From the NCBI RefSeq assembly GCF_000238355.1, contig NZ_AHCA01000010.1:62001-126000 (forward strand): a DNA stretch of 64,000 nt. Reading direction: 5' to 3'. The position numbers and the translations under genes were made by a program. This document shows positions 1 to 9,125 of this stretch, in pieces. Origin of the DNA: Pseudoalteromonas haloplanktis ATCC 14393. GTDB lineage: Bacteria; Pseudomonadota; Gammaproteobacteria; Enterobacterales; Alteromonadaceae. Position 1 is the stretch's first letter; every line of letters starts with the position of its first letter. The notes under the pieces were generated by a model. That model saw only the letters and a program-made list of their open reading frames with translations, did no database searches and was not told the DNA's origin.

Positions 1-1
1 T

Positions 2-48
2 AGTTAACTATATGATTGTAATGGATTTATTTTATTGTATAGTTAACT
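2..48. repeat. 11-bp inverted repeat upstream of bkd
   Basis: AGTTAACTATA at 2-12 is matched exactly by its reverse complement at 38-48, with an AT-rich 25-base spacer. Each arm also contains the palindrome GTTAAC. It lies about 50 bases upstream of the predicted bkd promoter. It could be a second operator for bkd or belong to a gene to the left of the window; nothing decides between these. Confidence 0.45.
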
Positions 49-94
49 TTCCAGTCCCTGTCTCGCCAATTCAGTTTGTTTCGTCTATGATTAG

Positions 95-123
95 TTGAAT
101 AACATCTTACGTTAACGTAAAGT
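95..123 (+). promoter_or_regulatory. bkd promoter with LiuR-like operator
   Basis: A sigma-70-like promoter reads TTGAAT (95-100), 17 bases, TAAAGT (118-123). Its spacer and the edge of the -10 are covered by the perfect 14-base palindrome TTACGTTAACGTAA (107-120). MerR-family regulators such as LiuR typically bind palindromes between -35 and -10, and related TTTACGT/ACGTAAA sites occur at the liuR and thiolase promoters in this window. Assignment to LiuR is inference from motif similarity and pathway logic. Confidence 0.6.
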
Positions 124-233
124 GTCGATAGATTTAATTTAAATACAGTGTAATTTCTGCAAACTTTAACCAGCAGAATTCATCAATAATAACAAGCGAT
201 TTGCACTGTTTTGACAACGAAAGAAGGTAGGTT

Positions 234-1448
234 ATGAGTAATCCAAATAACGTATCGCTGAATATCAGTCACGATCTTGAATTTATTGACGGTCATGCGC
301 TGAATATTCCGACCTTGAGTATTTTAAACGAGGATGGCGATATCCACCACGGTGCAACAGCCCCTGATATAGATGAAAGCACTGCGCTGCGATTATACGA
401 AACCATGCGATTTATTCGTGCGCTTGATGAGCGTATGCAGGCAGCTCAACGTCAAGGCCGTGTAAGCTTTTATATGCAATGTTTGGGTGAAGAGGCTGCG
501 GTTACTGCATCCGCTGCTGCACTTGATCAAGATGATATGATCATGGCGCAATACCGTGAGCAAGCTGCGTTACATTATCGTGGATTTACCCTAGATCAGT
601 TTATGAATCAAATGTTTTCAAATGAGCGTGATCTCGGTAAAGGCCGCCAAATGCCAATTCATTATGGTAGTGCTGCGCTTAATTATATGACCATTTCGTC
701 TCCACTTGGTACGCAAATCCCACAAGCGACCGGTTATGCTTATGGCCAAAAAATTAAGCATATTGACCCCCAAACTGGTGAGTTAAATTCAGCAATTGAT
801 AACATCACTATTTGTTATTTTGGTGAAGGTGCCGCATCGGAAGGTGACTTCCATGCAGGCTTAAATATGGCTGCGGTACACAAATCTCCTGTTATATTTT
901 TTGCCCGCAACAACGGCTATGCAATTTCTACTCCGGCAGATGAGCAGTTTAAAGGCGATGGGATTGCATCTCGCGGTGTGGGGTATGGTATTAAAACGAT
1001 CCGTGTTGATGGAGCCGACGCTCTTGCAGTTTATGCAGCCACAAAAAAAGCACGAGATATTGCCACCACGACTGGCGAGCCAGTACTCATTGAATCTATT
1101 GCATATCGTTTAGGTGCGCATTCAACATCAGATGATCCAAGCGGCTATCGCTCAAAAGATGAAGAAGCGAATTACCAGGCATGTCCAATTGAGCGCTTTC
1201 GTAAATGGTTAGTGAAACAAAACTGGCTTAATGAAGAAGAAGACGTTAAAGCGAAAGAAACAATTCGTGAAGATATTCTTGCGGCATTAAAGCGCGCAGA
1301 AGTAATAGCAAAGCCGCCTTTAGAAGAGTTGGTATCAGATGTTTATGATACACCAATTCCTTCATTACAACGCCAATATGAGCAATTAAAAAATCACATT
1401 AAGCAACACCCAGATGCCTACCCAGTGACAGCAGGGAGAATTAAGTAA
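234..1448 (+). CDS. bkdA1: branched-chain 2-oxoacid dehydrogenase E1 alpha
   Basis: This 404-residue protein is the alpha subunit of the thiamine-diphosphate-dependent E1 component, which decarboxylates the 2-oxoacids of leucine, valine and isoleucine. The ThDP-binding region is clear: [18 protein letters not shown] followed by [11 protein letters not shown], and the phosphorylation-loop-like stretch [16 protein letters not shown] is conserved. An AAGGTAGG ribosome binding site precedes the ATG. The gene overlaps the E1 beta start by one base, so the two subunits are translationally coupled. It is the first gene of a three-gene operon lacking an E3 gene. The length is typical of bacterial BkdA1 and the assignment is firm. 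Confidence 0.96.
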   Translation: MSNPNNVSLNISHDLEFIDGHALNIPTLSILNEDGDIHHGATAPDIDESTALRLYETMRFIRALDERMQAAQRQGRVSFYMQCLGEEAAVTASAAALDQDDMIMAQYREQAALHYRGFTLDQFMNQMFSNERDLGKGRQMPIHYGSAALNYMTISSPLGTQIPQATGYAYGQKIKHIDPQTGELNSAIDNITICYFGEGAASEGDFHAGLNMAAVHKSPVIFFARNNGYAISTPADEQFKGDGIASRGVGYGIKTIRVDGADALAVYAATKKARDIATTTGEPVLIESIAYRLGAHSTSDDPSGYRSKDEEANYQACPIERFRKWLVKQNWLNEEEDVKAKETIREDILAALKRAEVIAKPPLEELVSDVYDTPIPSLQRQYEQLKNHIKQHPDAYPVTAGRIK

Positions 1449-2425
1449 TGGCTAAAATGAATATGTTACATGCAATTAATTCAGCCCTTGATATCACCAT
1501 GGCTGAACACCCGCAAGCATGTATTTTTGGTGAAGATGTTGGCTATTTTGGTGGTGTGTTTCGTGCAACCTCAGGCTTACAAGAAAAATATGGCCAGCAC
1601 CGCGTATTTAACACGCCACTTACTGAACAAGGTATTATGGGGTTTGCCAATGGCTTAGCTGCATTTGGTGCACCGGCACTTGCTGAAATTCAGTTTGCTG
1701 ACTACATCTTTCCAGCATTTGACCAAATAGTGAATGAATCAGCTAAATTCCGTTATCGCAGTGGTAATGAATTTAATGTGGGCAACCTTACTATTCGTAC
1801 TCCTTACGGTGGCGGTATAGCGGGGGGATTATATCACTCACAATCACCTGAAGCGTATTTTGCGCATACACCTGGGCTTAAAATTGTGGTCCCGCGTAAC
1901 CCATACCAAGCAAAAGGTTTGTTACGTGCTGCGATTAAAGATGATAATCCAGTTATTTTCTTTGAGCCGAAACGATTATACCGTGCATCGACTGGTGAAG
2001 TACCAGAAGAAGATTACAGCATTGAACTTGGTAAAGCTGAAGTTGTGACTGAGGGGACAGATGTAACACTGCTGGCGTGGGGCGCACAGATGGAGATCAT
2101 CGAAGATGCTGCAAAACGTGCTAGCGAGCAAGGTATCAGTTGTGAAGTAATTGATTTACGCAGCATTTTACCGTGGGATATGGAAACTATTGCAAAGTCT
2201 GTAACCAAAACAGGGCGTTTAATTGTTAGCCATGAAGCGCCAATTACCAATGGGTTTGGTGCTGAAATCGTGGCGACGATTCAGCAAGAATGCTTCTTAC
2301 ATTTAGAGTCACCTATTTTACGTGTCTGTGGCTTAGATACCCCGTATCCTTTAGCGCTTGAAAAAGAATATGTACCGGATGCATTAAAAGTACTCGCTGC
2401 AATTAAGCAATCGGTCGAATTTTAG
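1448..2425 (+). CDS. bkdA2: branched-chain 2-oxoacid dehydrogenase E1 beta
   Basis: The 325-residue beta subunit forms the alpha2beta2 E1 heterotetramer with the upstream product. It shows the transketolase pyrimidine-binding domain in the first half ([50 protein letters not shown]) and the transketolase C-terminal domain in the second ([29 protein letters not shown]). Its ATG overlaps the last base of the E1 alpha stop codon, and E2 follows after 8 bases. Length and motifs are standard for the family. Confidence 0.96.
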   Translation: MAKMNMLHAINSALDITMAEHPQACIFGEDVGYFGGVFRATSGLQEKYGQHRVFNTPLTEQGIMGFANGLAAFGAPALAEIQFADYIFPAFDQIVNESAKFRYRSGNEFNVGNLTIRTPYGGGIAGGLYHSQSPEAYFAHTPGLKIVVPRNPYQAKGLLRAAIKDDNPVIFFEPKRLYRASTGEVPEEDYSIELGKAEVVTEGTDVTLLAWGAQMEIIEDAAKRASEQGISCEVIDLRSILPWDMETIAKSVTKTGRLIVSHEAPITNGFGAEIVATIQQECFLHLESPILRVCGLDTPYPLALEKEYVPDALKVLAAIKQSVEF

Positions 2426-2433
2426 GAGTTATC

Positions 2434-3999
2434 ATGGCAAAAGATTTTATTTTACCGGATATCGGTGAAGGCATCGTTGAATGCGAAGTGGTTGAGTGGC
2501 TGGTCGCCGAAGGTGACACAGTAACTGAAGATCAACCTATTTGCGATGTAATGACAGATAAAGCGCTGGTGCAAATTCCTGCAGTACATGATGGTGTTAT
2601 CACTAAACTATATTATGCAAAAGGTGATATTGCTTTAGTACATGCGCCGCTTTTTGCAATGGATGTGGCGGGTGAGACTAGCGCTGAGCCAGAACAACAA
2701 GTAGCTCCTAGTGAAACAGCAGCTAGCAGCAACAGAACTGAGCAACTCGAAGATTTTATTTTACCTGATATCGGTGAAGGGATTGTTGAGTGCGAAATTG
2801 TTGAGTGGTTAGTCAATGAAGGCGATGTTATAGAAGAAGATCAAGCCGTTTGTGATGTAATGACAGATAAAGCATTGGTGCAGATCCCTGCAAAATATAC
2901 AGGGACTGTTGTAAAACTTTATTATGCTAAAGGGGATGTTGCGCAAGTACATAAACCACTTTTTCAAATGTCGATCGCGGGTACTCACTCAGCTAAAGTT
3001 GATGTTAGTGACGCACTCGTTAAAGCACAAACAAAAGCCGTTGAACCTAAAGCGACAGTGCGAGAAGCAGCCGCGCAACAAGTTAATCAAAAAGCAGTTG
3101 CTTCACCTGCAGTCCGACGTAAAGCACGGGAACTTGATGTTGATTTAACCACAGTTCCTGGCAGTGGAAAAAATGGGCGTATTTACAAAGAAGACATAGA
3201 ACGCTTTGTTAAAGGTGAAGTACCAAACAGTATTGATACTTCGCCATTGCAAGTTGAAACAGCTGCTGTAAATACAAGCAATTCTATCGAAAGTGATACA
3301 CGCGTTGAGCCAATCAAAGGTATCAAGGCTGCGATGGCTAAGCAGATGGTGGCGTCTGTGAGTACTATTCCTCATTTTACGTTTTGTGACGAAATTGATT
3401 TAACGGCGTTGATTAGATTGCGCTCTGAGCTTAAAGAGCAGTATCAGCAACAAGGTATTAAATTGACTATGATGCCGTTTTTTATCAAGGCGTTATCTCT
3501 TGCAATGAAAGAGTTTCCAGTCTTAAACTCAAAAGTAAATGACGAGTGTACAGAGCTTACTTATTTTGCTGATCACAATATTGGTATGGCGGTTGATTCA
3601 AAAATCGGTTTGCTGGTGCCTAATATAAAGCAATGCCAAACAAAAAGTATTGTTGACGTGGCGAATGAAGTTACGCGATTAACGGATGCAGCAAGAGAAG
3701 GGCGTGTTGCTCCGGATGATTTAAAAGCTGGTACTATTAGCATTTCTAATATTGGTGCAATTGGTGGCACGATAGCAACGCCAATTATCAACAAGCCAGA
3801 AGTAGCGATTGTAGCATTAGGTAAGTTACAGCATTTACCACGCTTTGATGAGCAAGGTCAGGTTGTAAGTAAGGCTATTATGCAAGTCAGTTGGTCTGGC
3901 GATCATCGAGTGATTGATGGTGGCACAATTGCACGTTTTAATAACCTCTGGAAGTCGTATTTAGAGAACCCAGCCAAAATGATGATGGCAATGAGTTAA
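2434..3999 (+). CDS. bkdB: branched-chain 2-oxoacid dehydrogenase E2, two lipoyl domains
   Basis: This is the dihydrolipoamide acyltransferase core (521 residues), which transfers the branched acyl group from E1 to CoA. Two lipoyl domains occupy about 3-78 and 107-181, with lipoyl lysines K43 and K146 in identical MTDKALVQIP motifs. A peripheral-subunit-binding domain follows at about 223-260 (SPAVRRKARELDVDLTTVPG), then the catalytic acyltransferase domain with SWSGDHRVIDGG near the C terminus. Many BkdB proteins have one lipoyl domain, so the near-duplicate pair is notable. AGGAG lies just ahead of the ATG. No lipoamide dehydrogenase gene follows, so E3 must be encoded elsewhere, probably shared with pyruvate dehydrogenase. 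Confidence 0.96.
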   Translation: MAKDFILPDIGEGIVECEVVEWLVAEGDTVTEDQPICDVMTDKALVQIPAVHDGVITKLYYAKGDIALVHAPLFAMDVAGETSAEPEQQVAPSETAASSNRTEQLEDFILPDIGEGIVECEIVEWLVNEGDVIEEDQAVCDVMTDKALVQIPAKYTGTVVKLYYAKGDVAQVHKPLFQMSIAGTHSAKVDVSDALVKAQTKAVEPKATVREAAAQQVNQKAVASPAVRRKARELDVDLTTVPGSGKNGRIYKEDIERFVKGEVPNSIDTSPLQVETAAVNTSNSIESDTRVEPIKGIKAAMAKQMVASVSTIPHFTFCDEIDLTALIRLRSELKEQYQQQGIKLTMMPFFIKALSLAMKEFPVLNSKVNDECTELTYFADHNIGMAVDSKIGLLVPNIKQCQTKSIVDVANEVTRLTDAAREGRVAPDDLKAGTISISNIGAIGGTIATPIINKPEVAIVALGKLQHLPRFDEQGQVVSKAIMQVSWSGDHRVIDGGTIARFNNLWKSYLENPAKMMMAMS

Positions 4000-4020
4000 C
4001 TTTAAATAGACTTATTTTAA

Positions 4021-4045
4021 AACCAGCTTAATGCTGGTTTTTTGT
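4021..4045 (+). terminator. intrinsic terminator of bkd operon
   Basis: AACCAGC (4021-4027) pairs with GCTGGTT (4033-4039) across a five-base loop and is followed by a T run. It ends the bkd operon. Confidence 0.85.
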
Positions 4046-4130
4046 TTTCATATTGTTGCTTTTTCTTTATCATGTTGTTGTCTCTAAAAAGCGACACCCG
4101 TCAGGGAATTAAAAAAATTAAGGAGTTAAT

Positions 4131-4490
4131 ATGGAATACTTTATGGAAGCAATGCGTCGTTACGCCGATTTTAATGGCCGTATTCGTCGTAAAGCTTATT
4201 GGATGTTTATTTTATTCAATGTTATTTTTTCGATTGTAACAGGTGCAGTCGATTATTTTACAGGAACAGCCATTGTTGGAACAATTTATAGCTTGGCTTT
4301 ATTGATCCCTCAACTAAGTGCAGGTGCTCGTCGTCTTCATGATACGAACCGTTCTGGCTGGTGGCAGTTACTTTGGCTTGTGCCAATAGTAGGTTGGATT
4401 GTATTGATTATTTTTCTTGCGCAGGACTCGCAAGAGGGTGAAAACGATCACGGTGCTAATCCAAAAGAGCTTGATTTGCAAAGTTCATAA
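4131..4490 (+). CDS. DUF805 small membrane protein
   Basis: This 119-residue protein matches the DUF805 (YhaH-like) family: an N-terminal YFMEAMRRYADFNGRIRRKAYWMFILFN segment with the conserved FxGRxRRxxYW pattern, then hydrophobic segments at about 23-45, 48-66 and 84-101, and the family hallmark GARRLHDTNRSGWWQLL between them. An AAGGAG site sits seven bases before the ATG. It stands alone between two terminators. Function is unknown in the family; an inner-membrane location is expected. Confidence 0.88.
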   Translation: MEYFMEAMRRYADFNGRIRRKAYWMFILFNVIFSIVTGAVDYFTGTAIVGTIYSLALLIPQLSAGARRLHDTNRSGWWQLLWLVPIVGWIVLIIFLAQDSQEGENDHGANPKELDLQSS

Positions 4491-4517
4491 AAGTATTTAG
4501 CACCATATTTAATGTTT

Positions 4518-4544
4518 AAGCTCAGCAATTGCTGAGCTTTTTTA
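4518..4544. terminator. bidirectional terminator
   Basis: A perfect 22-base palindrome at 4518-4539 (arm AAGCTCAGCAA) followed by T residues separates the convergent DUF805 and ArsP_2 genes and can serve both strands. Confidence 0.8.
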
Positions 4545-4554
4545 TAGCCAAAAT

Positions 4555-5727
4555 TTAAAGGCCATAAAAATATAAACCATAGCCCACAAGTATTGCTGGC
4601 ACTGCAGAATATATCGTCGCGACGAAGGCTGCGCGCGGTGCCATGGCTATTGCAGGGAAAAGCGCATCGCCATCATTTGATATGGCATTCGCTGCGAGGG
4701 CGCTAAATGGAATGATCCCTTGAATATAAAGAGTAGTAACAACTATTTGCGGGCCACAACCAGGTAAAAAACCAATCACTACGGCAATTAAAGGGGCTAA
4801 ATACGCATAATGGGCAAACCAGGCTTTTAGATCTACTCCGGCAAAAGTAATTAATATTTCAAATAACATAAATGATGCGACCACCCAAGCTGTTACAAAA
4901 TGAGTATCCTGCAGCACTTTATACAGCTTTGATGGGGGGGAGATAGTCTCTTCTTCAGATGTAACTTCTTGGTAGCTTTGCCCTTTAGAAGAGAATGCCC
5001 ACGTTGCTACAGCAACTAGCGCCATAGCCGCACCAAACAGCGTAATTGAATCTGCCAACAGGGTATTTAAGCTATTAAAGTCAGTATTAATAGCGATCAT
5101 AATTGCAATTATTACACTCGGGATCAACACAACTTGCCAGATAGACTTACTCATTATTAACGCTTTACTTGGCTGGCTAAGGCAGTCATCCGTATAGTCA
5201 TTTGGTGCAGGTCGTAGGTGATCAGGCTTATGTAGTGCATTAACTAAGCTGCCACTAACGATACCCACGCTTAGGCCAATAAACATGATAAGCAACCCTT
5301 CAACAGGTTTAGTTGCTAATAATAAAAATGCGGCATCTCCCATAGTTGCAGTTAACACTGCTACGACAGAGCCAAAGCTAGCTTGTCCTTTGGTAAATTG
5401 TGTGACGACTATTATTGCACCACCACAGCCTGGTAATGCACCGAGTAATGACGCAAAGCTGACCTCTAATAGCGGTGATTTTTGACTTAAGTAACCCAAT
5501 TCCAGTTGGGGAAGCCGATCGATAACGTAGTAATAAATAAACAAGGTGGCTGCAACAAATACACTCACTTGAAAAAAAGCATCACTCATTGCTGCGAGTG
5601 TGAGTGTTCTCATAGGGGAGTACGCTAAACAGACTAGCAGAAATAGAGGCAATAAAAGCCGTTTATTACTCATAATAAATTGTGTGGAAGTGGGTAAACT
5701 TATTTTGGGAAGTGAGAGTGAAAACAT
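4555..5727 (-). CDS. ArsP_2 family 10-TM metal transporter
   Basis: A 390-residue polytopic inner-membrane protein with about ten hydrophobic segments. Two related halves carry the signature LPGCGGAIIVVTQFTKG with downstream TMGDAAFLL, and LPGCGPQIVVTTLYIQG with downstream SNDGDALFPA. This is the pattern of the family called ArsP_2, putative heavy-metal exporter, or predicted manganese transporter. The paired acidic GD/DGD and cysteine motifs suggest metal binding within the membrane. A Fur-box-like sequence and a probable promoter lie directly upstream, so iron-responsive control is likely. It follows the M28 peptidase gene on the same strand, but with its own promoter. The substrate (Fe, Mn or other) and the direction of transport cannot be read from the sequence. 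Confidence 0.82.
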   Translation of the reverse strand: MFSLSLPKISLPTSTQFIMSNKRLLLPLFLLVCLAYSPMRTLTLAAMSDAFFQVSVFVAATLFIYYYVIDRLPQLELGYLSQKSPLLEVSFASLLGALPGCGGAIIVVTQFTKGQASFGSVVAVLTATMGDAAFLLLATKPVEGLLIMFIGLSVGIVSGSLVNALHKPDHLRPAPNDYTDDCLSQPSKALIMSKSIWQVVLIPSVIIAIMIAINTDFNSLNTLLADSITLFGAAMALVAVATWAFSSKGQSYQEVTSEEETISPPSKLYKVLQDTHFVTAWVVASFMLFEILITFAGVDLKAWFAHYAYLAPLIAVVIGFLPGCGPQIVVTTLYIQGIIPFSALAANAISNDGDALFPAIAMAPRAAFVATIYSAVPAILVGYGLYFYGL

Positions 5728-5760
5728 AAGTGCAACCTAAAAATTATCTAAGTTGCACTT
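5728..5760 (-). promoter_or_regulatory. inverted repeat flanking -10 of ArsP_2 gene
   Basis: AAGTGCAAC (5728-5736) and GTTGCACTT (5752-5760) form a perfect 9-base inverted repeat with a 15-base spacer. On the minus strand the spacer contains TAGATAAT, a good -10 element, and the second arm abuts the ATG. This could be an operator for a second regulator or a 5-prime-end hairpin that masks the start region. Confidence 0.5.
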
Positions 5761-5772
5761 TAGATTTAAATC

Positions 5773-5793
5773 AAATGAAAATCAATATCATTT
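5773..5793 (-). promoter_or_regulatory. Fur-box-like operator
   Basis: The 21-base element has outer arms AAATGA (5773-5778) and TCATTT (5788-5793) with an A/T-rich core, close to the classic Fur box (ATGATAAT/ATTATCAT). On the minus strand it lies 46 bases upstream of the transporter ATG and overlaps or abuts the predicted -35. Fur binding is inference from motif match. Confidence 0.6.
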
Positions 5794-5796
5794 ACA

Positions 5797-7422
5797 TTAT
5801 TTTCTTTGGAATTCAGAATTTTTATTCCAAGTAGGCCAAGTTGCTTGCTCTGAAATATCAAAACCAACTTGATAAAATAATTGTAAGTCTTGCACAGCAC
5901 CAGATAAATCCCATTCATCACGGTATCTGTCACATGGTTGATGATAGCAACCACGAAGTACTAAGCTCATACGTTTGCGGTAATTCGCCGTTTCTTCATC
6001 AAGTGCTTCACTGCCGCCGCCCGCATACATGGCTGGAATACCCATATTTGCAAATGCAAAGTGATCTGAGCGGTAGTAACCCCCTGATGACGGCTTAGGA
6101 TCACCTGACACTGTACGACCTTGTGCTTTAGCCGCGACTTCTAAGAGAGTGTCCATTTCAGATTTACCAAGGCCGACAACACTGATATCTTTTACTTTGC
6201 CCAATAAATTTAGGCTGTCCATATTGATATTCGCAACAGTTTTATTTGCTGGTATTACAGGGTTTGCAGCATAATACTTCGAGCCTAATAAGCCTTGCTC
6301 TTCAGCTGTAACAGCTAAAAACGTCATTGAGCGGCTAGGATGCTTAGGTAGACTTGCAAACGCTTCTGCAACTTCAATTAAGCCTGCAGTACCGGTGGCG
6401 TTATCATGTGCGCCATTATATATTTGGTCACCTTTGCGGGTTTTATCTGTGCCTAAGTGATCCCAGTGAGCTGAATAAACAATGTGCTCATCGGCTTTTT
6501 CGCTACCTGGTAAAGTGGCAATAAAGTTATACGAAATAGATTTCTTAATGGTGTTTTTAACAGCCACAGACGCAGTTAGATCACCCATATCAACATGATA
6601 AGCACCTTTAGCGGCATTGGCTTTAGCTGTATCAAAATCTAACCCCGCCTTAGTGAATAACTCTTTTGCAACGTCTGTAGTTACCCAGCCTTCAACAGCA
6701 ACTCTGTCCATGTTGTTATTTTCTTTTTGAAAACCAAACTGCTCACCACTCCATGAATTTTCTACTACAGACCAAGGGTATGATGCTGGCGCAGTTTCAT
6801 GGATAATAATCGCACCTGCAGCGCCTTGACGACTCGCTTCTTCGTATTTGTACGTCCAGCGGCCGTAGTAAGTCATGGCGTCACCAGTAAAAAGCGCAGG
6901 ATCTTTTGTCGCAAAACCTGGATCGTTAACCAGCATAACAACCGTTTTGCCTTTCACATCTAAGCCTTCATAATCGTTCCAGTTATATTCTGGTGCATTT
7001 ACACCATAACCGACAAAAACAAGCTCAGAGTCTTTAATACTTTGTTGTTCACTAATGCGGCTGCTGCCCATTACCATATCTTTCTTATATTGGTAATCTT
7101 TTCCGCCAATATTAAGTACCATATCTGAATCAGCTTCTAGAGAAACTAACGGCACTTCTTGTAAAAAGCTATCACCGTTACCAGGTTGAAAACCAAGTTT
7201 TTTAAATTCTGTTGTTAGATACGCGAGTGTCAGTTCTTCACCTTTAGAAGAAGGCGCACGGCCACCAAATTCATCTGAGGCGAGTACTTTTATATGCTCA
7301 GCTAATTGTTGAGCATTTATCGAATCATAACCTTTGCTAACATCATCAGAGGTAAGACTTGTTGTTGCACATCCTGCAAGTACTGATGTTGCAAGGAGTG
7401 TAAGAGAAAAATAACGTTTCAT
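5797..7422 (-). CDS. M28 family metallopeptidase, lipoprotein
   Basis: This 541-residue protein starts with a lipoprotein signal peptide and lipobox (TSVLAGC, Cys17). A PA-like insertion (around 140-260, GYGVNAPEYNWNDYEG, GKTVVMLVNDPGF) precedes the M28 catalytic core. Zinc and catalytic motifs are visible: YSAHWDHLG, NGAHDNATGTAGLIEVAEA, FLAVTAEEQGLLGS, NINMDSLN and SDHFAFANMGIPAMYAGGG. It is expected to be an outer-membrane-anchored, periplasmic aminopeptidase. Transcribed alone from a divergent promoter region opposite the DUF3025 gene. Aminopeptidase activity is family knowledge; the substrate is unknown. Confidence 0.92.
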   Translation of the reverse strand: MKRYFSLTLLATSVLAGCATTSLTSDDVSKGYDSINAQQLAEHIKVLASDEFGGRAPSSKGEELTLAYLTTEFKKLGFQPGNGDSFLQEVPLVSLEADSDMVLNIGGKDYQYKKDMVMGSSRISEQQSIKDSELVFVGYGVNAPEYNWNDYEGLDVKGKTVVMLVNDPGFATKDPALFTGDAMTYYGRWTYKYEEASRQGAAGAIIIHETAPASYPWSVVENSWSGEQFGFQKENNNMDRVAVEGWVTTDVAKELFTKAGLDFDTAKANAAKGAYHVDMGDLTASVAVKNTIKKSISYNFIATLPGSEKADEHIVYSAHWDHLGTDKTRKGDQIYNGAHDNATGTAGLIEVAEAFASLPKHPSRSMTFLAVTAEEQGLLGSKYYAANPVIPANKTVANINMDSLNLLGKVKDISVVGLGKSEMDTLLEVAAKAQGRTVSGDPKPSSGGYYRSDHFAFANMGIPAMYAGGGSEALDEETANYRKRMSLVLRGCYHQPCDRYRDEWDLSGAVQDLQLFYQVGFDISEQATWPTWNKNSEFQRK

Positions 7423-7530
7423 AGTCGCTCTTTTTTTGTTTTAAGTGTGCTGAGTATAAGAACTTCTATTAAATAGAACCAGTTTTTGCGGTAAACTCCC
7501 CCTAAAATTTCTGTAAAGCTAAAGATACTC

Positions 7531-8340
7531 ATGAAGCGTTTTACTCCCCACGAACAATGGCATAGCGCCAGCTTAGAAAGTGGCGCATTTAACCACTTAA
7601 ATACATTGTTTGCTTTGCAATGTTTACCTGATTGGCCTGCGTGTGCGTGGTTTTCATCCTTTTTAGATGCTAAAAATGCGAACCAGCAAGTTATTCGCTT
7701 TGTGGACGATGCCTGTTTTAGTGAGGAAGAGCGCTACTATGAGCAAATCATTTTTGATACGGGTAAAGTGCCTACGCGCCAGCAAAATTGGCATGATCTA
7801 TTTGGTGGCTTGATTTGGTGTTTGTTTCCGAAAACTAAAGCGTTAATTAATCAACGCCATGTGGAAGAAATTGCTATTCATGGTACAAAGCAGCGCTCAA
7901 AGCACCGTAATGCGCTGACCTTGTTTGATGAATGTGGTGTGGTACTTGCGGTGTGTGATGATGTTTGGCCGCAGTTACTTAAAAATCACCAGTGGCAAGA
8001 CGCATTCGTTAAACACAGAGCATTATGGGGTAAAACTATTACGCCCTTTATGTTTGGTCATGCAAATTACGAAATGCTAACTAAACCGTATATTGGTTTA
8101 ACGGGAAAAGCATTATTTGTAAAAGTGCCAAATGACATATTTTGTAAAGATTTAACCCAGCAGTATCAGTATATTGATCAAACGCTTTATGAGATGATTA
8201 AGCATGATAACTGTTTAAGGGACAACAGCCAGCTTTCACCGTTACCTTTACTGGGGGTGCCTGGTTGGTATGACAACAATAACCCCGAATTTTATAGTAA
8301 TACGGATTACTTTAGACCGAAACGAAGGATACGAACATGA
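7531..8340 (+). CDS. DUF3025 domain protein
   Basis: A 269-residue cytoplasmic protein of the DUF3025 family. The diagnostic stretch NWHDLFGGLIWCLFPKTKA near residues 91-109 and the later FMFGHANYE and PLLGVPGW motifs support this. No function is established for the family. Its TGA overlaps the ATG of the ABC ATPase gene (ATGA), which implies translational coupling with the exporter. Confidence 0.85.
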   Translation: MKRFTPHEQWHSASLESGAFNHLNTLFALQCLPDWPACAWFSSFLDAKNANQQVIRFVDDACFSEEERYYEQIIFDTGKVPTRQQNWHDLFGGLIWCLFPKTKALINQRHVEEIAIHGTKQRSKHRNALTLFDECGVVLAVCDDVWPQLLKNHQWQDAFVKHRALWGKTITPFMFGHANYEMLTKPYIGLTGKALFVKVPNDIFCKDLTQQYQYIDQTLYEMIKHDNCLRDNSQLSPLPLLGVPGWYDNNNPEFYSNTDYFRPKRRIRT

Positions 8341-9125
8341 TAGAAGTATCAGGGCTTAAAAAGAAATTTAAGCTGACTAAAGATCATAAAAAAAATAAGC
8401 TTGATAAAATTGATCCACGCGAAGACAAAGACTATTTTCATTCAGTTACTGATGTTAGCTTCTACTGTGCCCAAGGCGAAGTGCTGGGCTTACTCGGGCC
8501 TAATGGGGCTGGTAAAACCACTACGTTAAGAATGATCTCAACGGCGTTAAAGCCTGATGCTGGAAGCATTCACATCGGTGGTGAAAATATCATTAAAAAT
8601 CCACTGTTTGGCCGTAAATCTATCGGTTTTTTATCGGGCAGTACCGGTTTATATGGCCGTTTGACCGTTAAAGAGAACATTGAATACTTTGCGAAATTGC
8701 ATGGTATGAGCAAAGCCGCTATTAGCTCTCGCTGTGACGAGTTATTTGATTTACTCGATATGCATAGCTTTATTGATAAACGTGCAGAGAACTTATCTAC
8801 CGGAATGAAGCAAAAAGCGAATATCGCGCGTGCTGTTGTCCATCATCCGGCAGTGGTGGTACTGGATGAACCAACCACTGGTTTAGACATTATGACGACA
8901 CAAACCGTGATTAACTTTATCAAAGGATTAAAAGCGCAGGGCACCCCCGTTATTTTCTCAACACATCACTTAGACGAAGTTGCATTATTGTGTGACCGTG
9001 TCGCAGTGATCAACGAAGGAAAAAGTTGCTTTGATGGCAGCCTTGAGGAATTTAAAAAAGTAGGCAAGAGTGACGAATTGAATCAAGCATTTATGAACAT
9101 TCTAACGGAGAAAAGTGATGTTTGA
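8337..9125 (+). CDS. natA: ABC transporter ATP-binding protein, NatA-like
   Basis: This 262-residue ATPase powers the permease encoded next. Walker A is GPNGAGKTT, the signature is LSTGMKQK, Walker B is VVVLDEP, and the switch histidine lies in STHHLDEV. A short charged insertion (residues 10-30, DHKKNKLDKIDPREDKD) interrupts the first strand region, as in NatA-type Na+ exporter ATPases. AAGGAT precedes the ATG. Sodium export is the classical role of the closest named system, but the substrate cannot be proven here. Confidence 0.88.
   Translation: MIEVSGLKKKFKLTKDHKKNKLDKIDPREDKDYFHSVTDVSFYCAQGEVLGLLGPNGAGKTTTLRMISTALKPDAGSIHIGGENIIKNPLFGRKSIGFLSGSTGLYGRLTVKENIEYFAKLHGMSKAAISSRCDELFDLLDMHSFIDKRAENLSTGMKQKANIARAVVHHPAVVVLDEPTTGLDIMTTQTVINFIKGLKAQGTPVIFSTHHLDEVALLCDRVAVINEGKSCFDGSLEEFKKVGKSDELNQAFMNILTEKSDV

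Noticed and set aside
4042-4239. 65-codon frame overlapping the DUF805 start
   Set aside because: It begins in the terminator region and overlaps a well-supported gene in another frame.
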